Origin: Micromonospora terminaliae
GTDB taxonomy: Bacteria > Actinomycetota > Actinomycetes > Mycobacteriales > Micromonosporaceae
DNA: 64,000 nucleotides
NCBI RefSeq assembly: GCF_009671205.1
Contig: NZ_CP045309.1
Span: 1,116,001-1,180,000, forward strand
Direction: 5' to 3'
A program made the position numbers and the translations under genes. Positions 1 to 14,912 of the stretch are shown here, piece by piece (position 1 is the first letter of the stretch; the number at the start of each line of letters is the position of its first letter). Under the pieces are notes generated by a model that saw only the letters and a program-made list of their open reading frames with translations, made no database searches and was not told where the DNA came from.

Positions 1-115
1 CATGACGGTCGACAAGAAGGGCACCATGGGCTACGGCTCGAATGACGCCGACTTCCGCAAGCTGCAGAAGCAGATGTGCGACAACAAGGTGCTCACCGGG
101 GAGAACTGCACCTGA
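1..115 (+). CDS. C-terminal end of a protein, probably endolytic transglycosylase MltG (partial)
   Basis: An open frame enters from the left edge and stops with TGA at 113-115, leaving 37 visible residues, among them [15 protein letters not shown] and two Cys near the C terminus. No catalytic motif is visible. The MltG (YceG-like cell-wall lytic transglycosylase) assignment is an inference: mltG commonly lies directly upstream of aroE in actinobacteria. The stop overlaps the aroE start (TGATG), so the two genes are probably translated in a coupled way. The protein identity cannot be proven from this tail. Confidence 0.45.
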   Translation, partial: MTVDKKGTMGYGSNDADFRKLQKQMCDNKVLTGENCT

Positions 116-969
116 TGAAGGCCGCCGTCGTCGGCCGGCCGATCGCCCACTCGCTCTCCCCGGTGATCCACAACGCCGGGTACGCGGCGGCCGGGCTGAC
201 CGGGTGGTCGTACACCCGGATCGAGTGCGGGGCCGACGAGCTGGCCGGCCTGGTCGCGGGCCTGGGCCCGGAGTGGGCCGGCCTGTCGGTGACCATGCCG
301 GGCAAGGAGGCGGCGCTCGCGCTGGCCGACGAGGCCTCGCCGGTCGCCGCCGCGGTCGGCGCCGCCAACACGCTGGTACGCCGGCCGGACGGCACCTGGT
401 ACGCCGACAACACCGACGTCGGCGGCATGGTCGACGTGCTCACCGCCGCCGGGTGCGTCTCCGGCGCCACGGTCACCGTGCTCGGCGCGGGCGGCACCGC
501 CCGGGCGGCCGTCGCGGCGGCGGCCCGGATCGGCGCCGCCGAGGTGACCGTGGTGGCCCGCCGCCCGGAGGCGGTGCGGGAGCTGGGCCCGACGGCCGCG
601 GCGCTCGGGGTTCCGCTGGCCGGCGCGCCCTGGGACGGCGCTCCGGCGCACGCCCGGGCCGACCTCGTGGTCTCCACGGTGCCGAAGGGCGTGGCCGACC
701 CCCTCGCGGACAACTTCGACTGGCGGCCCGGGACGGTCTTCTTCGACGTGGTCTACGACCCGTGGCCCACCCCGCTCGCCGCGGCGGCGCTGGCCGCCGG
801 CTGCCGGGTGGTCTCCGGGCTGGACCTGCTGCTGGCCCAGGCGGTGGGCCAGTTCGAGCAGTTCACCGGTGTGTCCGCCCCCCGGGAGGCGATGCGCGCC
901 GCGCTGGCGTCCGCAGGGCGGGACGCGGCGGGCAGTGCGAGGTCTCGCACACCGGGCGTGACAGACTGA
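115..969 (+). CDS. aroE: Shikimate dehydrogenase
   Basis: Reduces 3-dehydroshikimate to shikimate with NADPH; cytosolic, fourth step to chorismate. The 284-residue product is of family length. Visible motifs are the N-terminal SLSP shikimate-binding segment (residues 13-16), VTMPGKE with catalytic Lys64, NTD with catalytic Asp101, and the Rossmann GAGGTARA near residues 120-127. The ATG at 115 overlaps the upstream stop and gives the usual AroE N terminus; a longer in-frame start at 76 lies inside the preceding coding sequence. It heads a tightly packed aro cluster. Confidence 0.95.
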   Translation: MKAAVVGRPIAHSLSPVIHNAGYAAAGLTGWSYTRIECGADELAGLVAGLGPEWAGLSVTMPGKEAALALADEASPVAAAVGAANTLVRRPDGTWYADNTDVGGMVDVLTAAGCVSGATVTVLGAGGTARAAVAAAARIGAAEVTVVARRPEAVRELGPTAAALGVPLAGAPWDGAPAHARADLVVSTVPKGVADPLADNFDWRPGTVFFDVVYDPWPTPLAAAALAAGCRVVSGLDLLLAQAVGQFEQFTGVSAPREAMRAALASAGRDAAGSARSRTPGVTD

Positions 970-974
970 CCGCT

Positions 975-2153
975 GTGTTGCGCTGGCTGACTGCAGGTGA
1001 ATCGCACGGACCCGCCCTCGTCGCGCTGCTGGAGGGGGTGCCCGCCGGCATCGAGGTGACCACCGCCGAGATCTCCGGCGAGCTGGCCCGGCGCCGGCTC
1101 GGCTACGGCCGCGGCGCCCGGATGTCCTTCGAGCAGGACGAGATCGAGATCATCGGCGGGCTCCGGCACGGTGTGACCATCGGCAGCCCGGTGGCCATCC
1201 GGGTGGGCAACTCGGAGTGGCCGAAGTGGCGCACCGTGATGGCCGCCGACCCGGTCGACGCGGAGGAGCTGGCCGGGCAGGCCCGTAACGCCCCGCTCAC
1301 CCGCCCCCGCCCCGGGCACGCCGACCTGGCGGGCATGCAGAAGTACGGCCACACCGACGCCCGGCCGATCCTGGAGCGGGCCAGCGCCCGGGAGACCGCC
1401 GCCCGGGTCGCCGTGGGCGCCGTCGCCAAGGCCCTGGTCCGGCAGGCGCTCGGCGTCGAGATCGTCTCCCACGTGGTGGAGCTGGGCCCGATCGGCGTGA
1501 AGCCCGGCCTGCGGCCGACCCCGGAGGACGCCGCCCGGATCGACGCCGACCCGCTGCGCTGCCTCGACCCCGAGGCCAGCGCCCGGATGGTCGCCGAGGT
1601 CGACGCCGCCAAGAAGGCCGCCGACACGCTCGGCGGTGTGGTCGAGGTGCTGGCGTACGGGGTGCCGCCGGGCCTGGGCAGCCACGTGCAGTGGGACCGC
1701 AAGCTCGACGCCCGCCTCGCCACCGCGCTCATGTCGATCCAGGCCATCAAGGGCGTGGAGATCGGCGACGGCTGGCAGCAGGCGCGTTCCCGCGGCTCCG
1801 AGGCGCACGACGAGATCCTGCCCACCGCCACGGGCGTGCGCCGGGTGACCGACCGGGCCGGCGGGCTGGAGGGCGGCATCACCACCGGTGAGCCGCTGCG
1901 GGTGAAGGCGGCTATGAAGCCGATCTCCTCGCTGAACCGGGCGCTGTCCACGGTCGACGTGCTCACCGGGGAGCCGGCCACCGCCATCAACCAGCGCTCC
2001 GACGTGTGCGCCGTGCCGGCCGCGGCCGTGGTGGCCGAGGCCATGGTGGCTCTGGTGCTGGCCGAGGCGACGGTGGAGAAGTTCGGCGGCGACTCGGTCG
2101 CCGAGATGCGCCGCAACCTGACCGGCTACCTCGACGCCCTGGTGATCCGGTGA
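975..2153 (+). CDS. aroC: Chorismate synthase
   Basis: Converts EPSP to chorismate using reduced FMN; last shikimate-pathway step. The 392-residue product begins [15 protein letters not shown], the conserved AroC start, from GTG 975, five bases after aroE. Conserved blocks include RPRPGHADL, the [15 protein letters not shown] helix and SRGSEAHDE. The frame is open far upstream within aroE, but homology starts at 975. The stop overlaps the aroK start (GTGA), suggesting coupled translation. Confidence 0.97.
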   Translation: MLRWLTAGESHGPALVALLEGVPAGIEVTTAEISGELARRRLGYGRGARMSFEQDEIEIIGGLRHGVTIGSPVAIRVGNSEWPKWRTVMAADPVDAEELAGQARNAPLTRPRPGHADLAGMQKYGHTDARPILERASARETAARVAVGAVAKALVRQALGVEIVSHVVELGPIGVKPGLRPTPEDAARIDADPLRCLDPEASARMVAEVDAAKKAADTLGGVVEVLAYGVPPGLGSHVQWDRKLDARLATALMSIQAIKGVEIGDGWQQARSRGSEAHDEILPTATGVRRVTDRAGGLEGGITTGEPLRVKAAMKPISSLNRALSTVDVLTGEPATAINQRSDVCAVPAAAVVAEAMVALVLAEATVEKFGGDSVAEMRRNLTGYLDALVIR

Positions 2154-2659
2154 GCACCCGGCCGGTCTGCGTGCTGGTCGGGGCGCCCGGCTCCGGCAAG
2201 ACCACGGTGGGGCAGGCGCTCGCCGCGGCGCTCGGCGTCGAGTTCCGCGACACCGACGCCGACATCGAGCAGCTCGCCGGCAAGCCGATCCCGGAGATCT
2301 TCGTGGACGAGGGGGAGGAGCACTTCCGTACCCTCGAACGGGCCGCCGTGGCGGCGGGCCTGGCCTCGCACGCGGGGGTGCTCGCCCTCGGCGGCGGCGC
2401 GGTCCTCGCCGAGGAGAACCGCGCCGCGCTGATCGGGCACACCGTGGTGCACCTGTCCGTGGAGCTGCCCGACGCGGTCAAGCGGGTCGGTCTCGGGTCC
2501 GGCCGGCCGCTGCTGGCGCTGAACCCGCGCGCCACCCTGAAGCACCTCATGGAGCAGCGCCGCCCGCTCTACGCCGAGGTGGCCACCGCGACCGTGCTCA
2601 CCGACGGGCGCACCCCGGAGGAGATCGCCGGCGAGATCGCCGCCCTGCTCAAGCCCTGA
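2150..2659 (+). CDS. aroK: Shikimate kinase
   Basis: Phosphorylates shikimate at the 3-OH with ATP. The 169-residue protein carries a Walker A motif GAPGSGKT near residue 12, DTDADIE (shikimate and Mg binding), FRTLE, the GGG triad and the LID segment GSGRPLL. GTG 2150 overlaps the aroC stop by four bases, which selects it over an upstream in-frame start inside aroC. Length and motif order are typical of single-domain AroK. Confidence 0.95.
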   Translation: MSTRPVCVLVGAPGSGKTTVGQALAAALGVEFRDTDADIEQLAGKPIPEIFVDEGEEHFRTLERAAVAAGLASHAGVLALGGGAVLAEENRAALIGHTVVHLSVELPDAVKRVGLGSGRPLLALNPRATLKHLMEQRRPLYAEVATATVLTDGRTPEEIAGEIAALLKP

Positions 2660-4281
<1,622 letters not shown>

Positions 4282-4690
4282 CGACGGTTCCGGTGCCGGT
4301 CCCGGTGCGGGTCCCGTCCCGGCCGGTTGAGCCGCGGCCGCGTTCGTGGCTCTCCGTGTTTGTTCCCTAGGTCACCCACCGTGATACTCCTCGCCGCCCG
4401 GCCGGCTGCCCTTCTCCTCGCTTTGCTCTGCAGCCATGGACGCACAGGGCGGTTGACCTGCGGGTGGCGTGAACCTGGTCGGGCGGGACGCGGTGGCCGC
4501 TGATCGCGGAGCGTCACCGCTGCGCCGATGGCTGCAGAGCAAAGGCGGCGGCGGGTGGGTCCGGGGCGCACAGCTTCGGTTGCGCTGCGTGACGTTCCGC
4601 ACGTCCGGGTCGTGTCCAGCACGGCGACCCGGTTCGACACAGCTAGTAGACTTCGTAGGTCTGTCCGCCAATTGATGATCAAGGCAGGAA
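4282..4690. other. Intergenic region between aroQ and efp with an inverted repeat
   Basis: This is a 409-base stretch without a supportable gene. It starts with a short GGTCCCGG-rich direct-repeat tract (about 4288-4330). It then holds a perfect 17-bp inverted repeat (4421-4437 and 4528-4544, listed separately). Near the 3' end are a TANNNT-type box TAGACT (4647-4652) that could be the efp -10 element and an AAGGCAGG Shine-Dalgarno before efp. The short ORFs here have no recognisable product. Confidence 0.6.
4421..4544. repeat. Intergenic inverted repeat, perfect 17-bp arms
   Basis: The left arm CTTTGCTCTGCAGCCAT (4421-4437) is the exact reverse complement of the right arm (4528-4544), with a 90-base spacer. 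Complementarity continues imperfectly inward for several more bases (GGACGCA against CGGCGCA). The arms are more AT-balanced than the surroundings. The arrangement resembles a REP/MITE-like intergenic element; no transposase or target-site duplication is visible. Confidence 0.7.
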
Positions 4691-5248
4691 ATGGCCACCA
4701 CCAACGACCTCAAGAACGGCCTGGTACTCAACCTCGACGGCGAGCTGTGGTCCGTCGTCGAGTTCCAGCACGTCAAGCCCGGTAAGGGCGGTGCGTTCGT
4801 GCGTACCACGCTGAAGAACGTGCTGTCCGGCAAGGTGGTCGACAAGACCTTCAACGCGGGCACCAAGGTCGAGACCGCCACCGTCGACAAGCGCACCATG
4901 CAGTACCTCTACGCCGACGGCGAGGACTACGTCTTCATGGACCTGGAGACGTTCGACCAGATCACCGTCCCCGGCGGCACCGTCGGCGAGGCGGCCAACT
5001 ACCTCCTCCCCGAGGCCGAGGCCACCGTCGCCACCCACGAGGGTGTGCCGCTCTACATCGAGCTGCCGACCTCGGTCGTGCTCGAGATCACCTACACCGA
5101 GCCGGGCCTGCAGGGCGACCGGTCGACCGGCGGCAACAAGCCGGCGACCGTCGAGACCGGCGCGACCGTGCAGGTGCCGCTCTTCATCACCACCGGCGAG
5201 AAGATCAAGGTCGACACCCGCGACGGCCGTTACCTCGGCCGAGCCTGA
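4691..5248 (+). CDS. efp: Elongation factor P
   Basis: Binds stalled ribosomes between the P and E sites and promotes peptide bonds at polyproline stretches. The 185-residue length is typical. The conserved tip loop VKPGKGGAF places Lys32 at the position modified in many EF-Ps. The C-terminal EF-P signature region lies around [18 protein letters not shown] clear AAGGCAGG ribosome site precedes ATG 4691. The stop overlaps nusB (TGATG), forming an efp-nusB operon as in many actinobacteria. Confidence 0.97.
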   Translation: MATTNDLKNGLVLNLDGELWSVVEFQHVKPGKGGAFVRTTLKNVLSGKVVDKTFNAGTKVETATVDKRTMQYLYADGEDYVFMDLETFDQITVPGGTVGEAANYLLPEAEATVATHEGVPLYIELPTSVVLEITYTEPGLQGDRSTGGNKPATVETGATVQVPLFITTGEKIKVDTRDGRYLGRA

Positions 5249-5682
5249 TGGCTGAGGGTCCCAAGCAGCAGATGCCGGCGCGCCGCAAGGCGCGCAAGCG
5301 GGCGCTGGACGTGCTCTTCGAGGCCGACCTGCGGGACCGGCCGCCCGTCGAGGTGCTCGCCGGCTACCTGGAGCGGATCGAGAAGCCCCGCCCCGAGCAC
5401 GTCGACTACGCCGTGGCCCTGGTCGAGGGCGTGGCGGCCCACCTGGACCGGATCGACGAGGTGATCGCCAGCTACGCCGAGGGCTGGACGCTGGACCGGA
5501 TGCCGGCGGTCGACCGCAACCTGGCCCGCATCGCGGTCTACGAGCTGCTCTACGTCGACGAGATCGACGACGCGGTGGCGATCAGCGAGGCCGTCGAGCT
5601 GGCCCGGCAGATGTCGACCGACGACTCGCCGCGCTTCCTCAACGGCATCCTCGGCCGGATCGCCGAGTACGCCACCCGCTGA
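5248..5682 (+). CDS. nusB: Transcription antitermination factor NusB
   Basis: RNA-binding subunit of the rrn antitermination complex, acting with NusE/S10 on boxA. The 144-residue all-helical protein begins [23 protein letters not shown], whose basic helix matches the boxA-binding face. The C terminus SPRFLNGILGRIAEY is the typical NusB ending. It starts within the efp stop and is followed by a strong terminator. Confidence 0.95.
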   Translation: MAEGPKQQMPARRKARKRALDVLFEADLRDRPPVEVLAGYLERIEKPRPEHVDYAVALVEGVAAHLDRIDEVIASYAEGWTLDRMPAVDRNLARIAVYELLYVDEIDDAVAISEAVELARQMSTDDSPRFLNGILGRIAEYATR

Positions 5683-5741
5683 GGCCCCCACGGCAACTCC
5701 GGCTCAGCGCGTCTGATGCGCGCTGTGACCTGGAGCCGCCG

Positions 5742-5783
5742 ACGACGAAGGGCCCGCGCCGTCCGGCGCGGGCCCTTCGTCGT
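5742..5783. terminator. Bidirectional terminator between nusB and bldD
   Basis: Perfect 19-bp inverted repeat: arm 5742-5760 and arm 5765-5783 around a 4-base loop (GTCC). Both flanks carry A/T-containing ends (GACGAAGG / CTTCGTC). It sits 59 bases after nusB and 8 bases beyond the bldD stop, so it can end convergent transcription from both sides. Confidence 0.85.
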
Positions 5784-5790
5784 GAACGGG

Positions 5791-6279
5791 TCAGGACGCG
5801 AAGAACGCCCGGGGGTCGGCGACCAGCACACCGTGCTCGGTGAGCCGCTCGATCAGGCCCGACGGCGAGGCGTCGTAGACGATCGCGAGGGCGCGCAGGT
5901 CGTCGGCGCGGATGGAGAGCACCCGGCCGTTGTAGTCGCCGCGCTGCTGCTGGATGGCGCGGGCGTACCGGGCGACGTAGGCCAGGTCCTCGGAGGCCTC
6001 GTCGTAGAGCCGCTCCAGGTCCAGAACGATCTTGCTGGTGGGCTCGTGGCGCACCCCGCTGCCGTCGGGCAGCAGCTCCGAGACGGGCACGCGGTAGAAG
6101 TCGGCCAGCTCCGCCAGGCGGGACACGGTGACGGCGCGGTCGCCACGCTCGTACGAGCCGACCACCACGGCCTTCCACCGCCCGTTCGACTTCTCCTCCA
6201 CCCCCTGCAGGGACAGGCCCTGCTGCTGGCGGATGGAGCGCAGGCGGGCGCCCAGCGACTTGGCGTATTCAGAGGGCAT
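5791..6279 (-). CDS. bldD: BldD, c-di-GMP-responsive developmental regulator
   Basis: Transcription factor that represses sporulation genes in Streptomyces and relatives when dimerised by tetrameric c-di-GMP. The 162-residue protein has an N-terminal HTH_XRE domain (residues about 6-70, LRSIRQQQGLSLQGVE ... VVVGSYERGDRAVTVSRL). Its C-terminal domain contains the signature RXD-X8-RXXD as Arg113-Gly-Asp115 and Arg124-Ala-Asp-Asp127, so c-di-GMP binding is predicted to be intact. The position between nusB and the pyr operon is conserved in actinobacteria. Confidence 0.95.
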   Translation of the reverse strand: MPSEYAKSLGARLRSIRQQQGLSLQGVEEKSNGRWKAVVVGSYERGDRAVTVSRLAELADFYRVPVSELLPDGSGVRHEPTSKIVLDLERLYDEASEDLAYVARYARAIQQQRGDYNGRVLSIRADDLRALAIVYDASPSGLIERLTEHGVLVADPRAFFAS

Positions 6280-6332
6280 TCGGACACTCCCAGTGCTGCT
6301 CGGGGTTCTCCCAGCTATCGCTACGGAGCGTG

Positions 6333-6361
6333 ACGGTACGGGGATTGCGACACGCGGTCAA
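6333..6361 (-). promoter_or_regulatory. Candidate bldD promoter with possible autoregulatory sites
   Basis: On the minus strand a -35 TTGACC (6356-6361) and a -10 TACCGT (6333-6338) are separated by exactly 17 bases, about 50 bases before the bldD ATG. CGTGACG occurs at 6329-6335 (over the -10) and at 6367-6373 (just beyond the -35). GTNAC half-sites of this kind are found in BldD operators, so autoregulation is plausible but inferred. Confidence 0.5.
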
Positions 6362-6519
6362 GTGTTCGTGACGTCCCCGGTCGTACTGGCGTACGGCTTG
6401 TCCCCATTTCTCCACGCTGACCCGCCGGTCAGTACCGGCGGCGGCCGGCCCGGTGACCGCTGGTAACGTGGCGTGAAGCCCCGGTCCGGGCCCTCCGCGG
6501 CCCCCCGGAGTCGACAAGA

Positions 6520-6559
6520 CGTCCTTTAACGACCCGTCCCGTGAGGCGGGGAAGGAGGT
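6520..6559 (+). promoter_or_regulatory. PyrR-binding RNA element overlapping the pyrR ribosome site
   Basis: The segment holds TCCTTTAA (6522-6529), a CCCG/CGGG stem closing a loop with GTCCCGTGAGG, and a closing AAGGA (6552-6556) that pairs with the initial TCCTT. This matches the PyrR anti-antiterminator pattern (UCCUUUAA...GUCC.GUGAGG...AAGGA). The closing strand is the Shine-Dalgarno of pyrR at 6551-6559, so PyrR binding would hide the ribosome site. Translational repression of this kind is known for mycobacterial PyrR. Confidence 0.8.
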
Positions 6560-6564
6560 CCGCC

Positions 6565-7146
6565 GTGGCCTACCCACCGGCTGCCCACCCGTCGCCGCCG
6601 CGACAACCCTCGGTGAAGGTGATCCTCTCCGCCGCCGACGTGTCGCGGGTGGTCGACCGCATCGCCCACCAGATCCTCGAGAAGACCCAGGGCGCCGCCG
6701 ACACCGTCCTGCTCGGCATCCCCACCCGCGGGGTCCCGCTCGCGAGGCGCCTCGCCGCCCGGATCAGCACCTTCGAGGACGTGACCGTCCCGGTCGGCGT
6801 GCTCGACATCACGCTCTACCGCGACGACCTGCGCCGGCACGCCACGCGCGCGGTCGGCCCCACCGAGCTGCCCCCCGGCGGGATCGACGGCCGGCGGGTG
6901 ATCCTCGTCGACGACGTGCTCTTCTCCGGCCGCACCGTGCGGGCCGCCCTGGACGCGCTCAGCGACGTCGGCCGTCCGGCCTCGGTGCAGCTCGCCGTCC
7001 TGGTCGACCGGGGGCACCGCCAGCTGCCGATCCGCGCCGACTACGTCGGCAAGAACATCCCCACGGCGCTCGCCGAGAACGTCAAGGTCACCCTGGCCGA
7101 GACCGACGGCGCCGACGAGGTACGCCTGCACGGAGGCGCCGCATGA
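6565..7146 (+). CDS. pyrR: PyrR, pyr operon regulator / uracil phosphoribosyltransferase
   Basis: Binds pyr leader RNA in a UMP-dependent way and usually has uracil phosphoribosyltransferase activity. The 193-residue product carries the PRPP-binding motif [13 protein letters not shown] near residues 112-124 and the type I PRTase core ([13 protein letters not shown]). GTG 6565 follows the strong site GAAGGAGGT; the frame opens at 6541, inside the RNA element. The basic/Pro-rich N terminus ([15 protein letters not shown]) is unconserved. The stop overlaps pyrB (ATGA). Confidence 0.92.
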   Translation: MAYPPAAHPSPPRQPSVKVILSAADVSRVVDRIAHQILEKTQGAADTVLLGIPTRGVPLARRLAARISTFEDVTVPVGVLDITLYRDDLRRHATRAVGPTELPPGGIDGRRVILVDDVLFSGRTVRAALDALSDVGRPASVQLAVLVDRGHRQLPIRADYVGKNIPTALAENVKVTLAETDGADEVRLHGGAA

Positions 7147-8069
7147 TCCGCCACCTGCTCTCCGGGGCCGACCTGGACGCGGCCACCGCCACCGAGATCC
7201 TGGACACCGCGGCCGAGATGGCCACCGTGGCCGGCCGCGAGGTCAAGAAGCTGCCCGCCCTGCGCGGCCGGACCGTGGTGAACCTCTTCTACGAGGACTC
7301 CACGCGGACCCGGATCTCGTTCGAGGCGGCCGCCAAGCGGCTCAGCGCCGACGTGATCAACTTTTCCGCCAAGGGCTCCAGCGTCGCCAAGGGGGAGAGC
7401 CTGAAGGACACCGCGCTCACCCTCCAGGCGATGGGTGCCGACGCGGTGGTCGTCCGGCACCCCGCCTCCGGCGCTCCGCACCGGCTGGCCAACTGGGTGG
7501 ACGGCTCGGTGGTCAACGCCGGCGACGGCACCCACGAGCACCCCACCCAGGCGCTGCTCGACGCCTACACGATGCGCTCCCGGCTGGGCCGCCTGGACGG
7601 CCTGCACGTGGCGATCGTCGGCGACGTGCTGCACTCCCGGGTGGCCCGCTCCAACGTGCTGCTGCTCTCCACCCTCGGCGCGAAGGTCACCCTGGTCGGC
7701 CCGCCGACCCTCATCCCGGTCGACATCTCGCCGGCCCTCGCCCCCGGCACCGATGTCTCCTACGACCTCGACGCCGTTCTTCCGGGTGTGGACGTGGTGA
7801 TGATGCTGCGGGTGCAGCGGGAGCGGATGAACGACTCCTACTTTCCCTCGGCCCGCGAGTACGCCCGCCGCTACGGCCTGGACGGGCCGCGGATGCGCCG
7901 GCTGCCCGGGCACGCGATCGTCATGCACCCCGGCCCCATGAACCGGGGGATGGAGATCACCCCCGAGGTGGCCGACTCGCCCCGCTCCACCATCGTCGAA
8001 CAGGTCGCCAACGGGGTCTCCGTGCGGATGGCCGTCCTCTACCTGCTGCTCGGAGGGAACAACCGGTGA
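7143..8069 (+). CDS. pyrB: Aspartate carbamoyltransferase catalytic subunit
   Basis: Joins carbamoyl phosphate and aspartate, the committed step of UMP synthesis. The 308-residue protein has the carbamoyl-phosphate loop STRTR (residues 53-57), the flexible loop [10 protein letters not shown] supplying a Lys from the neighbouring subunit, and [10 protein letters not shown]. No pyrI regulatory subunit is present, so control is probably at the RNA level through PyrR. It overlaps both pyrR and pyrC by four bases. Confidence 0.96.
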   Translation: MIRHLLSGADLDAATATEILDTAAEMATVAGREVKKLPALRGRTVVNLFYEDSTRTRISFEAAAKRLSADVINFSAKGSSVAKGESLKDTALTLQAMGADAVVVRHPASGAPHRLANWVDGSVVNAGDGTHEHPTQALLDAYTMRSRLGRLDGLHVAIVGDVLHSRVARSNVLLLSTLGAKVTLVGPPTLIPVDISPALAPGTDVSYDLDAVLPGVDVVMMLRVQRERMNDSYFPSAREYARRYGLDGPRMRRLPGHAIVMHPGPMNRGMEITPEVADSPRSTIVEQVANGVSVRMAVLYLLLGGNNR

Positions 8070-9343
8070 CCGCGTACCTGATCCGGAACGTGAGTGTGGT
8101 CGGCGGCGCGCCGACCGACCTGCTGATCCGCGACGGCGTCGTGGCGGAGACCGGCGCCGGCCTGGCCGCGCCGGACGCCACGGTCCTCGACGCCACCGGC
8201 CTGGTGGCCCTGCCCGGCCTGGTCGACCTGCACACCCACCTGCGCGAACCGGGCCGGGAGGACGCCGAGACCGTCGAGTCCGGCTCCCGGGCCGCGGCGC
8301 TCGGCGGCTACACGGCGGTCTGCGCCATGGCGAACACCTCGCCGGTGGCCGACACGGCCGGCGTGGTCGAGCAGGTCTGGCGGCTCGGCCGGGAGGCCGG
8401 GCTGGTCGACGTGCAGCCGATCGGCGCGGTCACCGTCGGCCTGGCCGGTGAGCGCCTGGCCGAGCTGGGCGCCATGGCCGACTCCGCCGCCCGGGTGCGG
8501 ATCTTCTCCGACGACGGGCACTGCGTCGCCGACCCGAAGCTGATGCGCCGGGCCCTGGAGTACGTCAAGGCGTTCGACGGGGTGATCGCCCAGCACGCCG
8601 AGGAGCCCCGGCTCACCGAGGGCGCGCAGATGCACGAGGGCGAGGTGTCCACGCGGCTCGGGCTGACCGGCTGGCCGGCGGTCGCCGAGGAGGCGATCAT
8701 CGCCCGCGACGTGCTGCTGGCTGAGCACGTCGGCAGCCGCCTGCACATCTGCCACGTCTCCACCGCCGGCAGCGTCGAGGTGCTGCGGCACGCCAAGGCG
8801 CGGGGGGTGAAGGTCACCGCCGAGGTGACCCCGCACCACCTGCTGCTGACCGACGAGAAGGCCACCACCTACGACCCGGTCTACAAGGTCAACCCGCCGC
8901 TGCGCACCGCCGCCGACGTCGCCGCGCTGCGGGCGGCCCTGGCCGAGGGCGTCATCGACATCGTCGCCACCGACCACGCGCCGCACGCCGTGGAGGACAA
9001 GGAGTGCGAGTGGGCGTACGCCCGGCCGGGCATGCTCGGCCTGGAGACGGCGCTCTCCATCGCGCTGGACGTGCTCGGGCCGCAGTGGGACCTCATCGCC
9101 GAGCGGATGTCCCGGACCCCGGCCCGGATCGCCGGACTGGACGGCCACGGCCTCGACCCGGCCCCCGGCGTACCGGCCAACCTGACCCTGGTCGACCCGG
9201 CCGCCCGCCGCGTGATCGAGCCGGCGGAGCTGGCCAGCCGCAGTCGCAACACCCCGTACGCCCGCATGACGCTGCCGGGTCGCATCGTGGCGACCTTCCT
9301 GCGCGGCGAGCCGACGGTCCTGGACGGAAAGGCTGTCAAGTAA
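8066..9343 (+). CDS. pyrC: Dihydroorotase
   Basis: Zinc amidohydrolase that cyclises carbamoyl aspartate to dihydroorotate. The 425-residue product, of class I type, has the metal motif [11 protein letters not shown] (His56, His58), later HICHVSTAG and EVTPHHLLL histidines, and ATDHAPH with the catalytic Asp. GTG 8066 overlaps the pyrB stop. The stop TAA at 9341-9343 directly abuts the carA ATG. Confidence 0.96.
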   Translation: MTAYLIRNVSVVGGAPTDLLIRDGVVAETGAGLAAPDATVLDATGLVALPGLVDLHTHLREPGREDAETVESGSRAAALGGYTAVCAMANTSPVADTAGVVEQVWRLGREAGLVDVQPIGAVTVGLAGERLAELGAMADSAARVRIFSDDGHCVADPKLMRRALEYVKAFDGVIAQHAEEPRLTEGAQMHEGEVSTRLGLTGWPAVAEEAIIARDVLLAEHVGSRLHICHVSTAGSVEVLRHAKARGVKVTAEVTPHHLLLTDEKATTYDPVYKVNPPLRTAADVAALRAALAEGVIDIVATDHAPHAVEDKECEWAYARPGMLGLETALSIALDVLGPQWDLIAERMSRTPARIAGLDGHGLDPAPGVPANLTLVDPAARRVIEPAELASRSRNTPYARMTLPGRIVATFLRGEPTVLDGKAVK

Positions 9344-10481
9344 ATGGCGAAGCGCAGAAGCGCGATCCTCGTCCTGGAGGACGGGCGCACGTTCCACGGC
9401 GAGGCGTACGGCAGCGTCGGGGAGACCTTCGGTGAGGCCGTCTTCAACACCGGCATGACCGGCTACCAGGAGACCCTCACCGACCCCTCCTACCACCGCC
9501 AGGTGGTGGTGCAGACCGCGCCGCACATCGGCAACACCGGCGTCAACGGCGAGGACGACGAGTCCGCCCGGATCTGGGTGGCCGGCTACGTGGTGCGCGA
9601 CCCGGCCCGGATCGGCTCCAACTGGCGGGCCACCGGCGGCCTGGAGGACCGGCTCGCCGCCGAGGGCGTGGTCGGCATCAGCGGTGTGGACACCCGGGCG
9701 CTCACCCGGCACCTGCGCGAGCGCGGCGCCATGCGGGTCGGCATCTCCAGCGTCGACGACGACGCCGCCGGCCTGCTCGACCGGGTCCGCCGCGCGCCGC
9801 AGATGGTCGGCGCGGACCTCTCCGCCGAGGTGACCACCGAGAAGCCGTACGTCGTCGAGGCGGTCGGCGAGCACCGGTTCACCGTGGCGGCCCTGGACCT
9901 GGGCATCAAGCGCAACGTGCCGCGCCGGCTCGCCGCCCGCGGCGTGACCACCCACGTGCTGCCCGCCGGCTCCTCGATCGAGGACCTGCTGGCCACCGGC
10001 GCGGACGCGGTCTTCTTCTCGCCCGGGCCGGGCGACCCGGCCACCGCCGACGGGCCGGTCGCCCTGGCGCGGGAGGTGCTGGGCCGGCGGATCCCGCTGT
10101 TCGGCATCTGCTTCGGCAGTCAGATCCTGGGCCGGGCGCTGGGCTTCGGCACCTACAAGCTGGGGTACGGCCACCGCGGCATCAACCAGCCGGTGCTCGA
10201 CCGGGCCACCGGCAAGGTCGAGGTGACCAGCCACAACCACGGCTTCGCGGTCGACGTGTCGGGCGCGGCGCACGGCGCGGTCGTCCCCGACCAGGTGATC
10301 GACACCGAGTTCGGCGGCGTCCAGGTCTCCCATGTCTGCCTCAATGACAACGTGGTCGAGGGGCTGCGGGCCAAGGACGTGCCCGCCTTCACCGTCCAGT
10401 ACCACCCGGAGGCGGCGGCCGGCCCGCACGACGCGGACTACCTCTTCGACCGTTTCGCCGAGCTCATCGAAGGCGGGAAGA

Positions 10482-10489
<8 letters not shown>
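9344..10489 (+). CDS. carA: Carbamoyl phosphate synthase small subunit (glutaminase)
   Basis: Hydrolyses glutamine and passes ammonia to CarB, feeding both the UMP and arginine routes, both encoded in this window. The 381-residue protein has the CarA-specific N-terminal domain ([13 protein letters not shown]) and a class I amidotransferase domain. The latter shows the nucleophile in [23 protein letters not shown], and the His/Glu pair in [12 protein letters not shown]. It begins right at the pyrC stop and its last codons overlap the carB start. Confidence 0.96.
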
Positions 10490-13829
<3,340 letters not shown>

Positions 13830-13884
13830 CCACCCCGGCACCCCCGGCCCCGGCACCCCCGGCCGCGACGGGGGTGGGTGCGCG

Positions 13885-14901
13885 GTGATCTTCGAGAAGG
13901 TGGCTCGGCCCTGGTTGTTCCGCCTTGGGGGTGGGGACGCCGAGGTGGCGCACGAGTGGACCCTCGGGCGGCTGGCCTCGGTCTCCCGGCGACCGGCCGT
14001 CCTCGGGGCACTGCGGGCGCGGTACTTCCGGGCGGCGCCCCGGACCGTGTTCGGGGTGGAGTTCCCGAATCCGGTCGGGCTGGCGGCCGGGATGGACAAG
14101 AACGGGGTGGCGCTGCCGGCGTGGCCGGCGCTGGGCTTCGGCTTCGTCGAGGTCGGCACCGTCACCGCGCACGCCCAGCCGGGCAATCCCCGGCCACGGC
14201 TGTTCCGGCTGCGCGACAGCGAGGCCGTGGTCAACCGGATGGGCTTCAACAACGCCGGCGCCGAGGCCCTCGCGGCCCGGCTGGGCACGCTGCCGCGCCC
14301 GCTCGGCGTGCCGCTGGGCATCTCGCTCGGCAAGTCCAAGGTGACCCCGCTGGACGAGGCCGTCGAGGACTACCTGGCCTCGTACCGGGCGCTGAAGGGC
14401 CACGGGGACTACTTCGCCGTCAACGTGTCCTCGCCGAACACGCCGGGGCTGCGGTCCCTTCAGGACCGGTCCCACCTGGACGCGCTGCTCGCGGCACTGG
14501 TGGGGGAGAAGCCGGTGCTCGTGAAGATCGCCCCCGACCTCACCGAGCCGGCCGTCGCCGAGCTGCTGGAGGTCTGCCTCGACCGCGGCGCGGCCGGGGT
14601 GATCGCCACCAACACCACCCTGGCCCGCGACGGGCTCGCCCCGGCCGACCGGGCGCGGGGCGCGGAGACCGGCGGCCTCTCGGGCCGCCCGCTGGCCGCC
14701 CGCGCCCGCGAGGTGGTCGCCTTCGTGCACCGCGAGACCGGCGGCCGGCTGCCGGTCATCGGCGTGGGCGGCATCGTCGACCCGGACGACGCGGCCCGGA
14801 TGTTCGACGCCGGCGCGAGCCTCGTCCAGCTCTACACCGGCGTCATCTACCGGGGCCCGGCCCTGGTCCGCTCGATAACCCAGGCGACCGCCCGGCGCTG
14901 A
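13885..14901 (+). CDS. pyrD: Dihydroorotate dehydrogenase, quinone-dependent (class 2)
   Basis: FMN enzyme that oxidises dihydroorotate to orotate and feeds electrons to membrane quinone. The 338-residue protein has the class 2 N-terminal amphipathic region ([20 protein letters not shown]). Other motifs are [13 protein letters not shown], the catalytic-Ser region [17 protein letters not shown], and the phosphate-binding end [30 protein letters not shown] 13885 gives the family N terminus. The 55-base gap after carB holds a GC-rich tandem repeat. Confidence 0.95.
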   Translation: MIFEKVARPWLFRLGGGDAEVAHEWTLGRLASVSRRPAVLGALRARYFRAAPRTVFGVEFPNPVGLAAGMDKNGVALPAWPALGFGFVEVGTVTAHAQPGNPRPRLFRLRDSEAVVNRMGFNNAGAEALAARLGTLPRPLGVPLGISLGKSKVTPLDEAVEDYLASYRALKGHGDYFAVNVSSPNTPGLRSLQDRSHLDALLAALVGEKPVLVKIAPDLTEPAVAELLEVCLDRGAAGVIATNTTLARDGLAPADRARGAETGGLSGRPLAARAREVVAFVHRETGGRLPVIGVGGIVDPDDAARMFDAGASLVQLYTGVIYRGPALVRSITQATARR

Positions 14902-14912
14902 CCCCGTCCGCA

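Noticed and set aside
4469..4785. Small ORFs in the aroQ-efp spacer
   Set aside because: They read through the inverted repeat and into efp in other frames, with no ribosome site and no recognisable domain.
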